64,000 nt of DNA, from NCBI RefSeq assembly GCF_020103695.1, contig NZ_JAHXBF010000011.1:124001-188000 (forward strand), written 5' to 3'. Positions 1-7,964 of the stretch are shown piece after piece. Source of the stretch: Hyalangium versicolor (GTDB taxonomy: Bacteria; Myxococcota; Myxococcia; Myxococcales; Myxococcaceae). The first letter of the stretch is position 1; the number at the start of each line of letters is the position of its first letter. Made by a program: the position numbers and the translations under genes. Under the pieces are notes generated by a model. It saw nothing but the letters and a program-made list of their open reading frames with translations, did not search any database and was not told where the DNA came from.

Positions 1-1397
1 AGCCCCCGGGCCACCCGCGCCAGCTCCGCCTCTTTCAGGAGCAGCGCATCACCGGAAGCCTTGGAGTCCTCCTTCACCTGAGCCAGCTCGGCCTTCAGGT
101 GCTCCACCGCGGCCAGGGCCTGCGAGTACTGCTCGGCGATGCGCAGCTCCCGCTCCCGCGCCGCCTCCGCCTGCCGCCGCCGATCCTCCACCTGCTCCTG
201 CGCCCGATCCGCCGCGAGCCGATCCTTCTCCCGCGCAATCCGCAGGTTCGACAGCTCGTCCTGCAGATCCCGGACCTCGGCATACGCCTGGGTCAACCGC
301 TCGCGCGTCTCTTCCAGCCCGGCAGCCACCTCCTCGCGCCGGGCCCGCTCCAGCCGCTGTGCCTCCTGAGCCGCCAGCACCTGCACACCCGCCTCGGCCT
401 GGATGCGCTGCACGCCCTCCAGCTCCAGGCGCTGCTGCGTCATCCGCCGCTCGGCATCCGTGAGCCGCTCCTGAGCCACCTGCAGCTCCAGCTCGCGGCG
501 CCGCAGCTTCGCGGCCAGCTCGTCCCGCTCACGGGCCTGCTCGGTGGTGCCCCGAGCCTGCTCCAGTTGCGCGGTGAGCCTCGCCACCTCGTCCCGAGCG
601 AGTTCCAGCTTTGGATGCAGCGCCGTCACCTCCGCCTCGCGGTCGGACAGCTCCGCGCGCATCTTGGTGACGAGCTCCTTCTGCTTCCCGGCCCGCTCCT
701 CCCAGGCCTTGGCGCGCTGGGCCATCTCGTCCAGTCGCCCCCGAGTGAACGCGAGAGGCTCTGGAGGCAACTGCACCCAGGTAGGGTCCACAATCCGCGC
801 CGGCTCCTGGCCGGCCATCACGACAAAGTACGCCGCCTCGCCACCGCGGATGAGCGAGCCATCCACCTGGAGGCCCTCCCCGCGCTCGAAGGCGAGCTGG
901 TACCCGAGCAACGGGCTCTGGGTGGCCACCTCCACATGAGGGAAGTGCGCCGAGAACACATCCAGCAGCTGCCCGTACGTGGGCGGAACGCCCTCCTCCA
1001 CCTCCATGAGCTGCCACAGGGCCAGGCCGCCGATGTTGCGCAGGCCTCCAATCAGGTAGCCCTGCTTCGACACGAGCCGCGCCAGCTCCGCCAGCAGCGC
1101 CGGGGCGCGCACGTAGGGCGCCAGGTCCGCCACCAGCACGGTGTCGAAGCTGCCCGGCTCCAGGTCCTCAAAGACGTTGGCGCGGTAGCGCAGCGTGGCG
1201 CCACCATGGGCCTTCTGCGCGGCCTCGACGGCGGCCATGTCCGAGTCACACGCCACCACCACCCGGGCGCCGCGCTCCAACAGGAACCGGGCGCTCTCGC
1301 CGCCCGTGGAGGCTACCGAGTCCACCTCGAGCACCCGCCTGCGGGCGATGAGGCTCTCCACGAAGATGTAGCGGGGCAGCAGTTCACTGGGCCCCAT
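1..1397 (-). CDS. SAM-dependent methyltransferase-like protein with long C-terminal coiled coil (3' end outside window)
   Basis: The reading frame is open from the ATG at 1397 to the window edge, giving at least 465 residues without a stop. Residues 1-170 look like a Rossmann-type class I methyltransferase: RRRVLEVDSVASTGGESARF resembles motif I, VVVACDSD is an acidic residue after strand 2, and FDTVLVADL follows. Residues from about 230 onward are almost purely Glu/Arg/Ala/Leu/Gln heptad-like sequence, so a long coiled coil. An in-frame ATG seven codons upstream (1418) is an alternative start. It is transcribed divergently from the next gene with about 105-125 bp between. Methyltransferase-fold plus coiled-coil proteins occur in myxobacteria; the substrate is unknown and the fold may be non-catalytic. 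Confidence 0.75.
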   Translation of the reverse strand, partial: MGPSELLPRYIFVESLIARRRVLEVDSVASTGGESARFLLERGARVVVACDSDMAAVEAAQKAHGGATLRYRANVFEDLEPGSFDTVLVADLAPYVRAPALLAELARLVSKQGYLIGGLRNIGGLALWQLMEVEEGVPPTYGQLLDVFSAHFPHVEVATQSPLLGYQLAFERGEGLQVDGSLIRGGEAAYFVVMAGQEPARIVDPTWVQLPPEPLAFTRGRLDEMAQRAKAWEERAGKQKELVTKMRAELSDREAEVTALHPKLELARDEVARLTAQLEQARGTTEQARERDELAAKLRRRELELQVAQERLTDAERRMTQQRLELEGVQRIQAEAGVQVLAAQEAQRLERARREEVAAGLEETRERLTQAYAEVRDLQDELSNLRIAREKDRLAADRAQEQVEDRRRQAEAARERELRIAEQYSQALAAVEHLKAELAQVKEDSKASGDALLLKEAELARVARG

Positions 1398-1522
1398 GCG
1401 GCGGAATGTGGGATGCATGGGCAGCTTGGCGGATGGGAGTATAGCTGCCGGGACTCAGGTCCCAAGGAAAGCGCCGCCCCAGAAACCGGGCCGGACGATC
1501 GGATGATAGGAGAGCAGGCACG

Positions 1523-2326
1523 ATGAACGGCAACCCACAGCAGGGCCTCGGCTCCCGAGCGATGCGAGCCCTCACACGGCTGGTGGTCACACTGCTCGTG
1601 CTGGCGATGGGCGGGGCGGTGGCGTTCCTGCTCTCCCAGCTCAACGCGCGCACCTTCACACTGCTGGTGGAGAACCGGCAGCTCATCGTCATGAAGGGGC
1701 GGATGCTGCCCTGGGGCGCCACGCCCTTCCAGCCGAGCGACGTGGGCCTGGCGGACACCTACGCTCCCATCCCGCTGGAGGACCATGACGTCCCCCTGCG
1801 TCTCCTCGCCGAGCGCTTCAGCGAGCGGGATGAGCTGGACCGGGCCCTCTTCTCAGAGCTGGAGGCGCTGGCCCGGCCGCGCATTGCCTCGGACGAGCCC
1901 CAGCGGGTGGAGCGCGGCGTCTACTACCTGCGCCGTGCCGAGCGCCTCACCGGGCTGAGCGAGGAGCAACGTTCCACCCTCAAGCGGATGCTGGCGGAGG
2001 TGGCCTACTACCAGGCCCGGCAGAAGATGGACGATGCGCGCAAGCTCATCAACGAGGCCCTCTCCCAGCTCCGGCTGGCCTCCGAGAGCGACAACCGGCA
2101 CTCGCGCAACGCGAACCAGATGCTGACCCTGGTGGAACCGGCCGCCACCACGCTGGAGGAGTCTCTCCGCAAGGCCGTGCACACCCTCAGCGCGCCCCCG
2201 TCGCAGGAACAGGCCGCCCCCCCTACCCCCGCTGCCCCCAAGCCCCCTCCCCCGGCCGGCGAGCCCCAGACGGTGCCTCCCGAGGCCGCCCAGGATGGTC
2301 GCGACGCCGGCGGCGGGACGCCCTGA
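1523..2326 (+). CDS. Conserved myxobacterial membrane-anchored protein of unknown function
   Basis: The product has 267 residues. A single N-terminal membrane segment lies at about residues 18-38 (LVVTLLVLAMGGAVAFLL), giving a signal-anchor topology. Residues 95-215 form an alpha-helical region rich in Glu/Arg/Leu that could be TPR-like or coiled coil. The last 55 residues are a Pro/Ala-rich tail. The start at 1523 places the membrane segment near the N terminus; the ATG at 1562 is a weaker alternative. I do not recognise the family beyond general similarity to myxobacterial hypothetical proteins. It stands alone, with a long non-coding gap before nrdA. Confidence 0.7.
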   Translation: MNGNPQQGLGSRAMRALTRLVVTLLVLAMGGAVAFLLSQLNARTFTLLVENRQLIVMKGRMLPWGATPFQPSDVGLADTYAPIPLEDHDVPLRLLAERFSERDELDRALFSELEALARPRIASDEPQRVERGVYYLRRAERLTGLSEEQRSTLKRMLAEVAYYQARQKMDDARKLINEALSQLRLASESDNRHSRNANQMLTLVEPAATTLEESLRKAVHTLSAPPSQEQAAPPTPAAPKPPPPAGEPQTVPPEAAQDGRDAGGGTP

Positions 2327-2605
2327 GCTTCCGCCTTCCGAACCCCACGGTGCTACAGGTAGGAACATGCCCGACAACCAGGGGATCAGCCGAAACGGGC
2401 GCGAAAACCCCTGTTTCTGAGGGTCCAGAATGGTCGGAAATGAACGCCCGGATCAGGCCCAGGAGTAGCGGGTTTTTGGGGCCTGGAAACTGCCTCACGA
2501 GGGTGGGTCAGGCCCACCTCTTGCTGGGGCCCTGAAACATCGTTTTGTGACGCGGAAAGAAGCGTCATCTACTGATCATAGATTGCAATCCGCGCGCCCG
2601 GCCGA
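2327..2605. other. Non-coding gap upstream of the nrdA promoter
   Basis: No convincing gene is visible here. The one clear structure is a hairpin at 2548-2567: six-base arms TGACGC and GCGTCA around an eight-base GGAAAGAA loop. The rest has no obvious motif that I can name. It may hold further regulatory sites for the downstream ribonucleotide reductase genes. Confidence 0.5.
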
Positions 2606-2653
2606 ACCCTAGATCTCGCGTTGACACCGGGCGGGCCCCCCAATAGGTTGTGC
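2606..2653 (+). promoter_or_regulatory. Putative nrdA promoter overlapped by two NrdR-box-like sites
   Basis: A -35 candidate TTGACA (2621-2626) is followed after 17 bp by TAGGTT (2644-2649). Two 16-bp sites resemble the NrdR box aCaCwAtATaTwGtGt: accctagatctcgcgt (2606-2621) and ccccaataggttgtgc (2638-2653), each with about 11 of 16 matches by eye. They start 32 bp apart, which is the three-helical-turn spacing known for NrdR box pairs. One overlaps the -35 and the other the -10, as expected for repression. This layout also argues that nrdA translation starts downstream of 2653. Confidence 0.55.
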
Positions 2654-2665
2654 CTCCCCTTGCTG

Positions 2666-2682
2666 CCCGTCCCAGGGACGGG
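2666..2682 (+). other. Hairpin in the nrdA 5' leader
   Basis: CCCGTCCC at 2666-2673 and GGGACGGG at 2675-2682 are perfect reverse complements. They lie just downstream of the predicted transcription start and could form a stable leader hairpin. No U-tract follows immediately, so a simple terminator is unlikely. Confidence 0.4.
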
Positions 2683-2791
2683 GGGCCTGCTGGGTAACCT
2701 TTTTTACAACCTGAAACGGATGCGGCAAGCCCCCCCGGTTTCCGAACGGGAGAGGTCTGTGCGCCGCATCTTCACTGGGAGTGCGCCGCCC

Positions 2792-5308
2792 GTGAACGTT
2801 GAGACCCCCGCCGCGAAGTCCGCTTCTGTCGTCCCGCCCATGCCCGCTCCGGAGGCCGCGCCGCAGACGCCCGCCGCTGAGCTGGCGCCCACGATGATGC
2901 GGGTGCGCAAACGCAACGGGAACACGGAGCCGGTGGATCTCAACAAGATCGTCCGGGCGGTGAGCCGGTGCTGTGTGGGCCTCCAGCGGGTGGACGCGCT
3001 CCGGGTGGCCACGAAGACGATCAGCGGCCTGTATGACGGGGCCACGACGAAGGAGCTGGACAGTCTGTCCATCCAGACGGCCGCGGCGCTCATCGTCGAC
3101 GAGCCCGAGTACGCGCGCCTGTCGGCCCGGCTGCTGGCCACCTATATCCAGAAGGAAGTCTCCAACCAGGAGATCCACTCCTTCTCGCAGTCGGTGGCCT
3201 CAGGCCACAAGCATGGGCTCATCGCGGACCGGCTGCTGCAGTTCGTGCAGACCAACGCGCGCAAGCTGAACGCGGCCATCGATCCGTCGCGCAACGACTT
3301 GTTCGAGTACTTCGGCCTGCGCACCGTCTATGACCGGTACCTGCTGAAGAACCCGCAGACGCGTGAAGTCATCGAGACGCCGCAGGACTTCTTCCTGCGC
3401 GTGGCGTGCGCGCTGACGGACTCGGCGAAGGACGCCATCGAGCTGTACCGGCTGTTCAGCTCGCTGGAGTACCTGCCCAGCTCGCCCACGCTGTTCAACG
3501 CGGGCACTCGGCACGAGCAGCTGTCGAGCTGCTTCCTCCTGGACTCGCCGACGGACGAGTTGGAGGCCATCTACAAGAAGTACACGGACGTGGCGATGCT
3601 CTCGAAGTTCTCGGGCGGCATCGGCGTGGCGTACCACCGGGTGCGGGCGCGCGGCTCGCTGATCAAGTCGACGAACGGACATTCGAACGGAATCGTCCCG
3701 TGGCTGAAGACGCTGGACGCGTCGGTGGCGGCGGTGAACCAGGGAGGCAAGCGCAAGGGCGCGTGCTGCGTGTACCTGGAGACGTGGCACGCGGACATCG
3801 AGGACTTCCTCGAGCTGCGAGACAATACGGGTGACGAGGCTCGCCGCACGCACAACCTGAACCTGGCCAACTGGGTGCCGGACCTGTTCATGCGCCGGGT
3901 GGAGGCGGACGCCGAGTGGTCCCTGTTCGATCCGAAGTCCACTCCGCACCTGACGGACCTGTACGGCGAGGCCTTCGAGAAGGCGTACGCCGAGGCCGAG
4001 GCGAAGGGCCTGGCGGTCCGCAAGGTGAAGGCGCGGGACTTGTATGCGCGCATCATGAAGACGCTGGCGCAGACGGGTAACGGCTGGATGACCTTCAAGG
4101 ACATCAGCAACCGGAAGAGCAACCAGACGGCGAAGGACGGCAACGTCATCCACCTGTCGAACCTGTGCACGGAGATCCTCGAGGTGACGAACGCCTCGGA
4201 GACGGCGGTGTGCAACCTGGGTTCGCTGAACCTGGGCCGGATGATGACCGAGGGGAAGTTCGACTTCGAGCGGCTGCGGACGAACGTGGCGCTGGCCATC
4301 CGGCAGCTCGACCGGGTGATCGACCTGAACTACTACCCCATCTCGACGGCGGCGGACTCGAACCGCAAGTGGCGGCCGGTGGGCCTGGGGCTGATGGGCC
4401 TGCAGGACGTGTTCTTCCAGCTGCGGCTGCCGTTCGACGCGCCCGAGGCCCGTGCGCTGTCGAAGAAGATCTCGGAGGAGATCTACTACTCGGCGCTCTG
4501 CGCTTCGTGCGACCTGGCCGAGCAGTACGGGCCGCACCTGGCGTTCGCGGACACGCGGGCGGCGCGGGGTGAGCTCCAGTTCGACTCGTGGAGCGTGGTG
4601 CCCGAGGACAAGGAGCGCTGGGACCTGCTGCGCGCGCGGATCCAAAAGGTCGGCCTGCGCAACTCGCTGATGATCGCGATTGCGCCGACGGCGACGATTG
4701 CGTCCATCGCGGGCTGCTACGAGTGCATCGAGCCGCAGGTGTCCAACCTGTTCAAGCGCGAGACGCTGTCGGGTGACTTCCTGCAGGTGAACAAGTACCT
4801 GGTGCGGGAGTTGCAGGCGCTGGGGCTGTGGAACGAGTCGATGCGCTCGCGGATGAAGATGTCCGAGGGCAGCGTGCAGGAGCTGACGGAGCTGCCGGCG
4901 GACCTCAAGGCGGTGTACCGGACGGCGTGGGAGATCCCCATGCGCTCGCTGATCGACATGGCGGCGGACCGGGGCGCGTTCATCGACCAGAGCCAGTCGC
5001 TGAACCTCTTCGTGGAGGCGCCGAACATCGGGAAGCTGTCCTCGATGTACTTCTACGCGTGGCAGAAGGGGCTGAAGACGACGTACTACATGCGCTCGCG
5101 TCCGGCGACGCGCATCGCGAAGGCCACGGTGGGCACTCCGGCGGGGGCGAGCATCACCTCGACGCCGAACATGCCTGCGGCCAGCGCGGCTCCTGTGGCG
5201 GCTCCGGCTCCGGTGGTGACGGCGGCGCCCGAGGCTCCGAAGTACACGGAGGCCGAGGCGGTGGCCTGCTCGCTGGAGAACCCGGAGATGTGCGAGGCCT
5301 GCCAGTAG
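2792..5308 (+). CDS. nrdA: Class I ribonucleoside-diphosphate reductase, alpha (catalytic) subunit
   Basis: The enzyme reduces NDPs to dNDPs with NrdB. Counted from the chosen GTG (838 aa), an N-terminal ATP-cone (MMRVRKRNGNTEPVDLNKIV) spans about 35-125, so allosteric ATP/dATP activity control is expected. The three active-site cysteines sit in LSSCFLLD, LSNLCTEI (with the catalytic Glu) and AVCNLGSLNL. The radical-relay tyrosine pair is in TTYYMRSRP, and the C-terminal redox pair is in EMCEACQ. The start is uncertain. The GTG at 2792 has a GGGAG about 9 bp upstream, while in-frame GTG 2759 and ATG 2720 are alternatives. A TTG at 2621 is ruled out if the promoter call is right. nrdB lies about 120 bp downstream. 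Confidence 0.95.
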   Translation: MNVETPAAKSASVVPPMPAPEAAPQTPAAELAPTMMRVRKRNGNTEPVDLNKIVRAVSRCCVGLQRVDALRVATKTISGLYDGATTKELDSLSIQTAAALIVDEPEYARLSARLLATYIQKEVSNQEIHSFSQSVASGHKHGLIADRLLQFVQTNARKLNAAIDPSRNDLFEYFGLRTVYDRYLLKNPQTREVIETPQDFFLRVACALTDSAKDAIELYRLFSSLEYLPSSPTLFNAGTRHEQLSSCFLLDSPTDELEAIYKKYTDVAMLSKFSGGIGVAYHRVRARGSLIKSTNGHSNGIVPWLKTLDASVAAVNQGGKRKGACCVYLETWHADIEDFLELRDNTGDEARRTHNLNLANWVPDLFMRRVEADAEWSLFDPKSTPHLTDLYGEAFEKAYAEAEAKGLAVRKVKARDLYARIMKTLAQTGNGWMTFKDISNRKSNQTAKDGNVIHLSNLCTEILEVTNASETAVCNLGSLNLGRMMTEGKFDFERLRTNVALAIRQLDRVIDLNYYPISTAADSNRKWRPVGLGLMGLQDVFFQLRLPFDAPEARALSKKISEEIYYSALCASCDLAEQYGPHLAFADTRAARGELQFDSWSVVPEDKERWDLLRARIQKVGLRNSLMIAIAPTATIASIAGCYECIEPQVSNLFKRETLSGDFLQVNKYLVRELQALGLWNESMRSRMKMSEGSVQELTELPADLKAVYRTAWEIPMRSLIDMAADRGAFIDQSQSLNLFVEAPNIGKLSSMYFYAWQKGLKTTYYMRSRPATRIAKATVGTPAGASITSTPNMPAASAAPVAAPAPVVTAAPEAPKYTEAEAVACSLENPEMCEACQ

Positions 5309-5340
5309 GCCGCTGCACCCCTGCCTTCCTTGATTGACCT

Positions 5341-5377
5341 GGGGCGTCCCTCTGTTTCGAGAGAGGGGCGCCCCTTT
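5341..5377 (+). terminator. Hairpin between nrdA and nrdB
   Basis: A strong stem is formed by GGGGCGTCCCTCT and AGAGAGGGGCGCCCC around a short GTTTCG loop, followed by a short T-run and a C/T-rich stretch. It sits in the 120-bp gap between nrdA and nrdB. It may act as a partial terminator or mRNA-stabilising element that sets the subunit ratio. Confidence 0.55.
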
Positions 5378-5428
5378 CCTTCCGTTACGCCCCCAGACTT
5401 TCCCCATTTGCTTCAGAGGATGCCGCCG

Positions 5429-6439
5429 ATGCTGCTGGACCCCGGGATGAACCTCACGCTGCGCCCGATGGCGTACCCCGCCTTCTTCGAGATGTACCGG
5501 AACGCCATCAAGAACACGTGGACGGTGGAGGAGGTGGACTTCTCCACGGACCTGGTGGACCTGCGCAGCAAGATGACGGACGCGGAGCGGCACCTGATCC
5601 ACCGGCTGGTGGCGTTCTTCGCGACGGGCGATTCCATCGTGGGGAACAACCTGGTGTTGAACCTCTACAAGCACATCAACGCGCCCGAGGCGCGGATGTA
5701 CCTGTCGCGCCAGTTGTTCGAGGAGGCGCTGCACGTGCAATTCTACCTGACGCTGCTGGACACGTACGTGCCGGATCCGGCGGACCGGGCGAAGGCGTTC
5801 GCGGCGATCGACAACATCCCGTCGATCCGGCGCAAAGCGCAGTTCTGCCTGAAGTGGATCGATTCGATCCATGACTTGAAGGAGGCGAAGACGAAGGAGG
5901 ATCGGCGGCGGTTCCTGCTGAACCTGATCTGCTTCGCGGGGTGCATCGAGGGGCTCTTCTTCTTCGCGGCGTTCGCGTACGTGTACTTCCTGCGGAGCAA
6001 GGGTCTGCTGAACGGACTGGCGGCGGGAACGAACTGGGTGTTCCGGGACGAGAGCGCGCACATGGCGTTCGCCTTCGAGGCGATCAAGCTGGCACGGCAG
6101 GAGGAGCCGGACCTGTTCGACGCGCGGATGCAGGCGGACGTGATCGAGATGCTGCGCGAGGCGGTGGAGTGCGAGACGCTGTTCGCGCAGGACCTGCTGA
6201 GCGGTGGAGTGGCGGGGTTGTCGGTGCAGGAGATGCGGCAGTACCTGGAGTACGTGGCGGACCAGCGGCTGATGATGCTGGGGATGCAGCCGATCTTCCG
6301 GGTGAAGAACCCGCTGTCGTTCATGGACCTGCAGGATGTGCAGGAGCTCACGAACTTCTTCGAGCGTCGCGTGAGCGCCTACCAGGTGGGCGTGGGCGTG
6401 GGCGCGGCGAACGACGTGGTGCTCGACGCCGCGTTCTGA
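5429..6439 (+). CDS. nrdB: Class I ribonucleoside-diphosphate reductase, beta (radical cofactor) subunit
   Basis: This 336-aa R2 subunit generates and stores the tyrosyl radical for NrdA. All di-iron ligands of the family are visible: Asp in FFATGDSIVGNN, Glu and His in FEEALHVQFY, Glu in CIEGLFFF, and Glu and His in RDESAHMAF. The radical tyrosine lies four residues after the first His, as in E. coli R2. The start at ATG 5429 is chosen because CAGAGGA lies 8 bp upstream; ATG 5420 is possible but overlaps that ribosome-binding site. The gene belongs with nrdA and is probably also under NrdR control. Confidence 0.95.
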   Translation: MLLDPGMNLTLRPMAYPAFFEMYRNAIKNTWTVEEVDFSTDLVDLRSKMTDAERHLIHRLVAFFATGDSIVGNNLVLNLYKHINAPEARMYLSRQLFEEALHVQFYLTLLDTYVPDPADRAKAFAAIDNIPSIRRKAQFCLKWIDSIHDLKEAKTKEDRRRFLLNLICFAGCIEGLFFFAAFAYVYFLRSKGLLNGLAAGTNWVFRDESAHMAFAFEAIKLARQEEPDLFDARMQADVIEMLREAVECETLFAQDLLSGGVAGLSVQEMRQYLEYVADQRLMMLGMQPIFRVKNPLSFMDLQDVQELTNFFERRVSAYQVGVGVGAANDVVLDAAF

Positions 6440-6457
6440 TCAACCAACTCCGCGCCC

Positions 6458-6865
6458 TTAGTTGAAGTAGCCAAACAGCTGCTTCAACACCCTAACGATC
6501 TCTGGCCGTCGAGCTGCATCCTCTGCGGCCCGATAGATCAGGGAAATGAAGGCGTGTTGCTGCGGCGATTGCTCTCGAGAAGGACTCCAAGCTGAAAAGA
6601 CGTGTTTCCGGCCCTCTGGATACTGCACCGTGCACGTGAAGGTGCATCCGTCGAATCCCATCTCCTTCCCATCTGGGATGCTTTCCGGCGCGAGTGCAGC
6701 CATCTCGTCCAGGAAGCGCACACCTTGTTCCGTGGAGAGCGCAATTCGCTCTCCATGCCCATGAGTTCGCACCCGGACGTATTCGCCCTCCGGGCCGAAG
6801 CACACCTCGATCTCGGCCGCGGGATGAAACGTTGGCACGAACCGAACCGCGTATCGCGTCGTCAT
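6458..6865 (-). CDS. Hypothetical protein, 135 aa
   Basis: This is a small soluble protein without signal peptide or membrane segment, convergent with nrdB (18 bp between stops). The sequence begins MTTRYAVRFVPTFHPAAEIEV and ends in a Tyr/Phe-containing helix, VLKQLFGYFN. It contains two cysteines in the pattern GCTFTC. I do not recognise the family. Its size, isolation and position beside a decayed gene fragment would suit a small accessory gene such as an immunity protein, but nothing in the sequence proves this. Confidence 0.55.
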   Translation of the reverse strand: MTTRYAVRFVPTFHPAAEIEVCFGPEGEYVRVRTHGHGERIALSTEQGVRFLDEMAALAPESIPDGKEMGFDGCTFTCTVQYPEGRKHVFSAWSPSREQSPQQHAFISLIYRAAEDAARRPEIVRVLKQLFGYFN

Positions 6866-6887
6866 GACACCGGCACGAATACTCCTT

Positions 6888-6958
6888 CTCCTTCATGACT
6901 CCAATGAAGGACAGGTTCCGGTACTTCTCCGCGTGTCCAGCCAGTAGCCCACGACGAC
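6888..6958 (-). pseudogene. Decayed copy of the 3' end of hpt
   Basis: About 70 bp here match the last codons of the intact hpt gene (10044-10115, same strand) at about 90% by eye, with one single-base deletion. On the minus strand it reads AEKYRNLSFIGVMK, against AEKYRNVPFIGVMK in real Hpt. Similarity fades upstream, so only the gene end is present. The copy and the intact gene end form direct repeats around the 6959-10043 segment, as left when an element integrates at a gene 3' end. Confidence 0.7.
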
Positions 6959-7109
6959 GATGTACTCGAAGAGCTCCGAGCGAGCTTGGTGCCGGGTGGC
7001 GATATCGTCGAGGGCCTTCGCAAGGCGGAGAGTTCGAAGCCCGGCCACACCGTGGGCAGCAAGGTTGCCGCAACGAGAGCGGTCGAGCGCTGGAGATGAC
7101 TGGGTTGCT

Positions 7110-7139
7110 CGTGTCAGTAGAGGCAGGAGTCGAACCTGC
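7110..7139 (-). pseudogene. tRNA 3'-end remnant (T arm plus acceptor-like strand)
   Basis: On the minus strand, gcaggttcgactcctgc (7139-7123) is a perfect T arm with a five-base-pair stem and a seven-base TTCGACT loop. It is followed by CTCTACT, then G and ACA, resembling a 3' acceptor strand. No matching 5' half (AGTAGAG) occurs at the required distance, where the stop codon of the 7140-7964 gene begins instead. This is therefore a remnant, not a working tRNA. A chance match is possible but the geometry is good. Confidence 0.45.
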
Positions 7140-7964
7140 TCACTCCTGCTCGAGGGTTTGCTCGCGCTCGACGGCCCGTTTGCGCTCCTCCCACGCCTTC
7201 AGGGCTGACGCCACAGGGTGCAGCGAATGGCGCTTCAGTCTCCGGTGGTGGACCGCGAAGTGGAGTTCCCCTGCGATGAGGACGAAAGCATAGGGGCTGG
7301 CTGGGTGAGTCACCAGCCAAGCCTCCGCTTCCTCGCGCGTGTCGAACGAGGGCGTCTGCGGAGGAACTCCTCGCGCGGTGAGTACCTCCATCGCTGGCTC
7401 CACGGCGTAGTCGCGATACATGCCGCGCGTGTTGTCCTCGGGCGTGTACCAGAATTGGTAGTACTCATCGCCGACGAGGATGCGGGCCGGGCTCGGTGGC
7501 TCCTTGGCGTCCTTGAGCCAAACCTCCGCCTCCTCGCGGTGGGGGAAGTGCGCGATGGCTACCGGGGCGTACTTGAGTTGATGAAGGAAGAAGTCCTCGC
7601 CATCGGCGAACTGGCCCGTATCCGCGATGAAGTTCAGAAGCGCTATGAGCACGTGGACATGTCGCTTCTGCTCGGGCTCAGGGGTTTCGTCCAAGGTCCG
7701 GAGCAACAGCTCCAGCGCCAGCTTCGCGAGGCTCCCTTGCGAGTTCAAGCATGCGCTGACAGCAGGTTGTTCCGTGGGAGCCGTCTTCTGGAGGAACGCC
7801 TCGAAGCTGTAGAGCTGCCCGGTGACATGGACGAAGTCGCCGAGGGCCCGCAGGTAGCGCCAGAGCTTCTCCTCCTCCTCACGCCCTTCCAGGCTCGCGG
7901 CTTGTCGGCGAGGCGCGATGAGCGTCGCCGTGGTTGCCAGCGCATCATGAGGGATCACCTGCAT
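7140..7964 (-). CDS. Hypothetical cytoplasmic protein, partner of the upstream lipoprotein gene
   Basis: The 274-aa product has no signal peptide. Its start overlaps the stop of the upstream lipoprotein gene by 10 bp, so the two are translationally coupled. Residues 1-125 are helical. Two similar stretches, FPHREEAEVWLKDAKEPPSPARILVGDEYYQFWY (part) and FDTREEAEAWLVTHPASPYAFVLIAGELHF (part), look like an internal duplication of a small alpha/beta unit. The C terminus is a charged helix. It resembles a family of myxobacterial hypothetical proteins found beside small lipoproteins. An immunity role is conceivable, but I see no diagnostic motif. Confidence 0.65.
   Translation of the reverse strand: MQVIPHDALATTATLIAPRRQAASLEGREEEEKLWRYLRALGDFVHVTGQLYSFEAFLQKTAPTEQPAVSACLNSQGSLAKLALELLLRTLDETPEPEQKRHVHVLIALLNFIADTGQFADGEDFFLHQLKYAPVAIAHFPHREEAEVWLKDAKEPPSPARILVGDEYYQFWYTPEDNTRGMYRDYAVEPAMEVLTARGVPPQTPSFDTREEAEAWLVTHPASPYAFVLIAGELHFAVHHRRLKRHSLHPVASALKAWEERKRAVEREQTLEQE

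Noticed and set aside
99-1526. Long plus-strand open frame over the first 1.4 kb
   Set aside because: It is Leu/Arg/His/Gln-rich shadow sequence opposite the methyltransferase/coiled-coil gene, which has the recognisable domains and normal composition.
2621-2791. TTG at 2621 as the nrdA start
   Set aside because: It coincides with the -35 hexamer TTGACA and the NrdR-like boxes. The extra sequence it would add resembles leader rather than protein.
3200-6061. 953-codon minus-strand open frame across nrdA and nrdB
   Set aside because: It is Arg/His/Val/Leu-rich antisense of two well-identified genes and caused by high GC3; it has no family features.
7110-7139. Complete tRNA gene on the minus strand
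   Set aside because: Only the T arm and a 3' acceptor-like strand exist; the D arm, anticodon arm and 5' acceptor half are missing.
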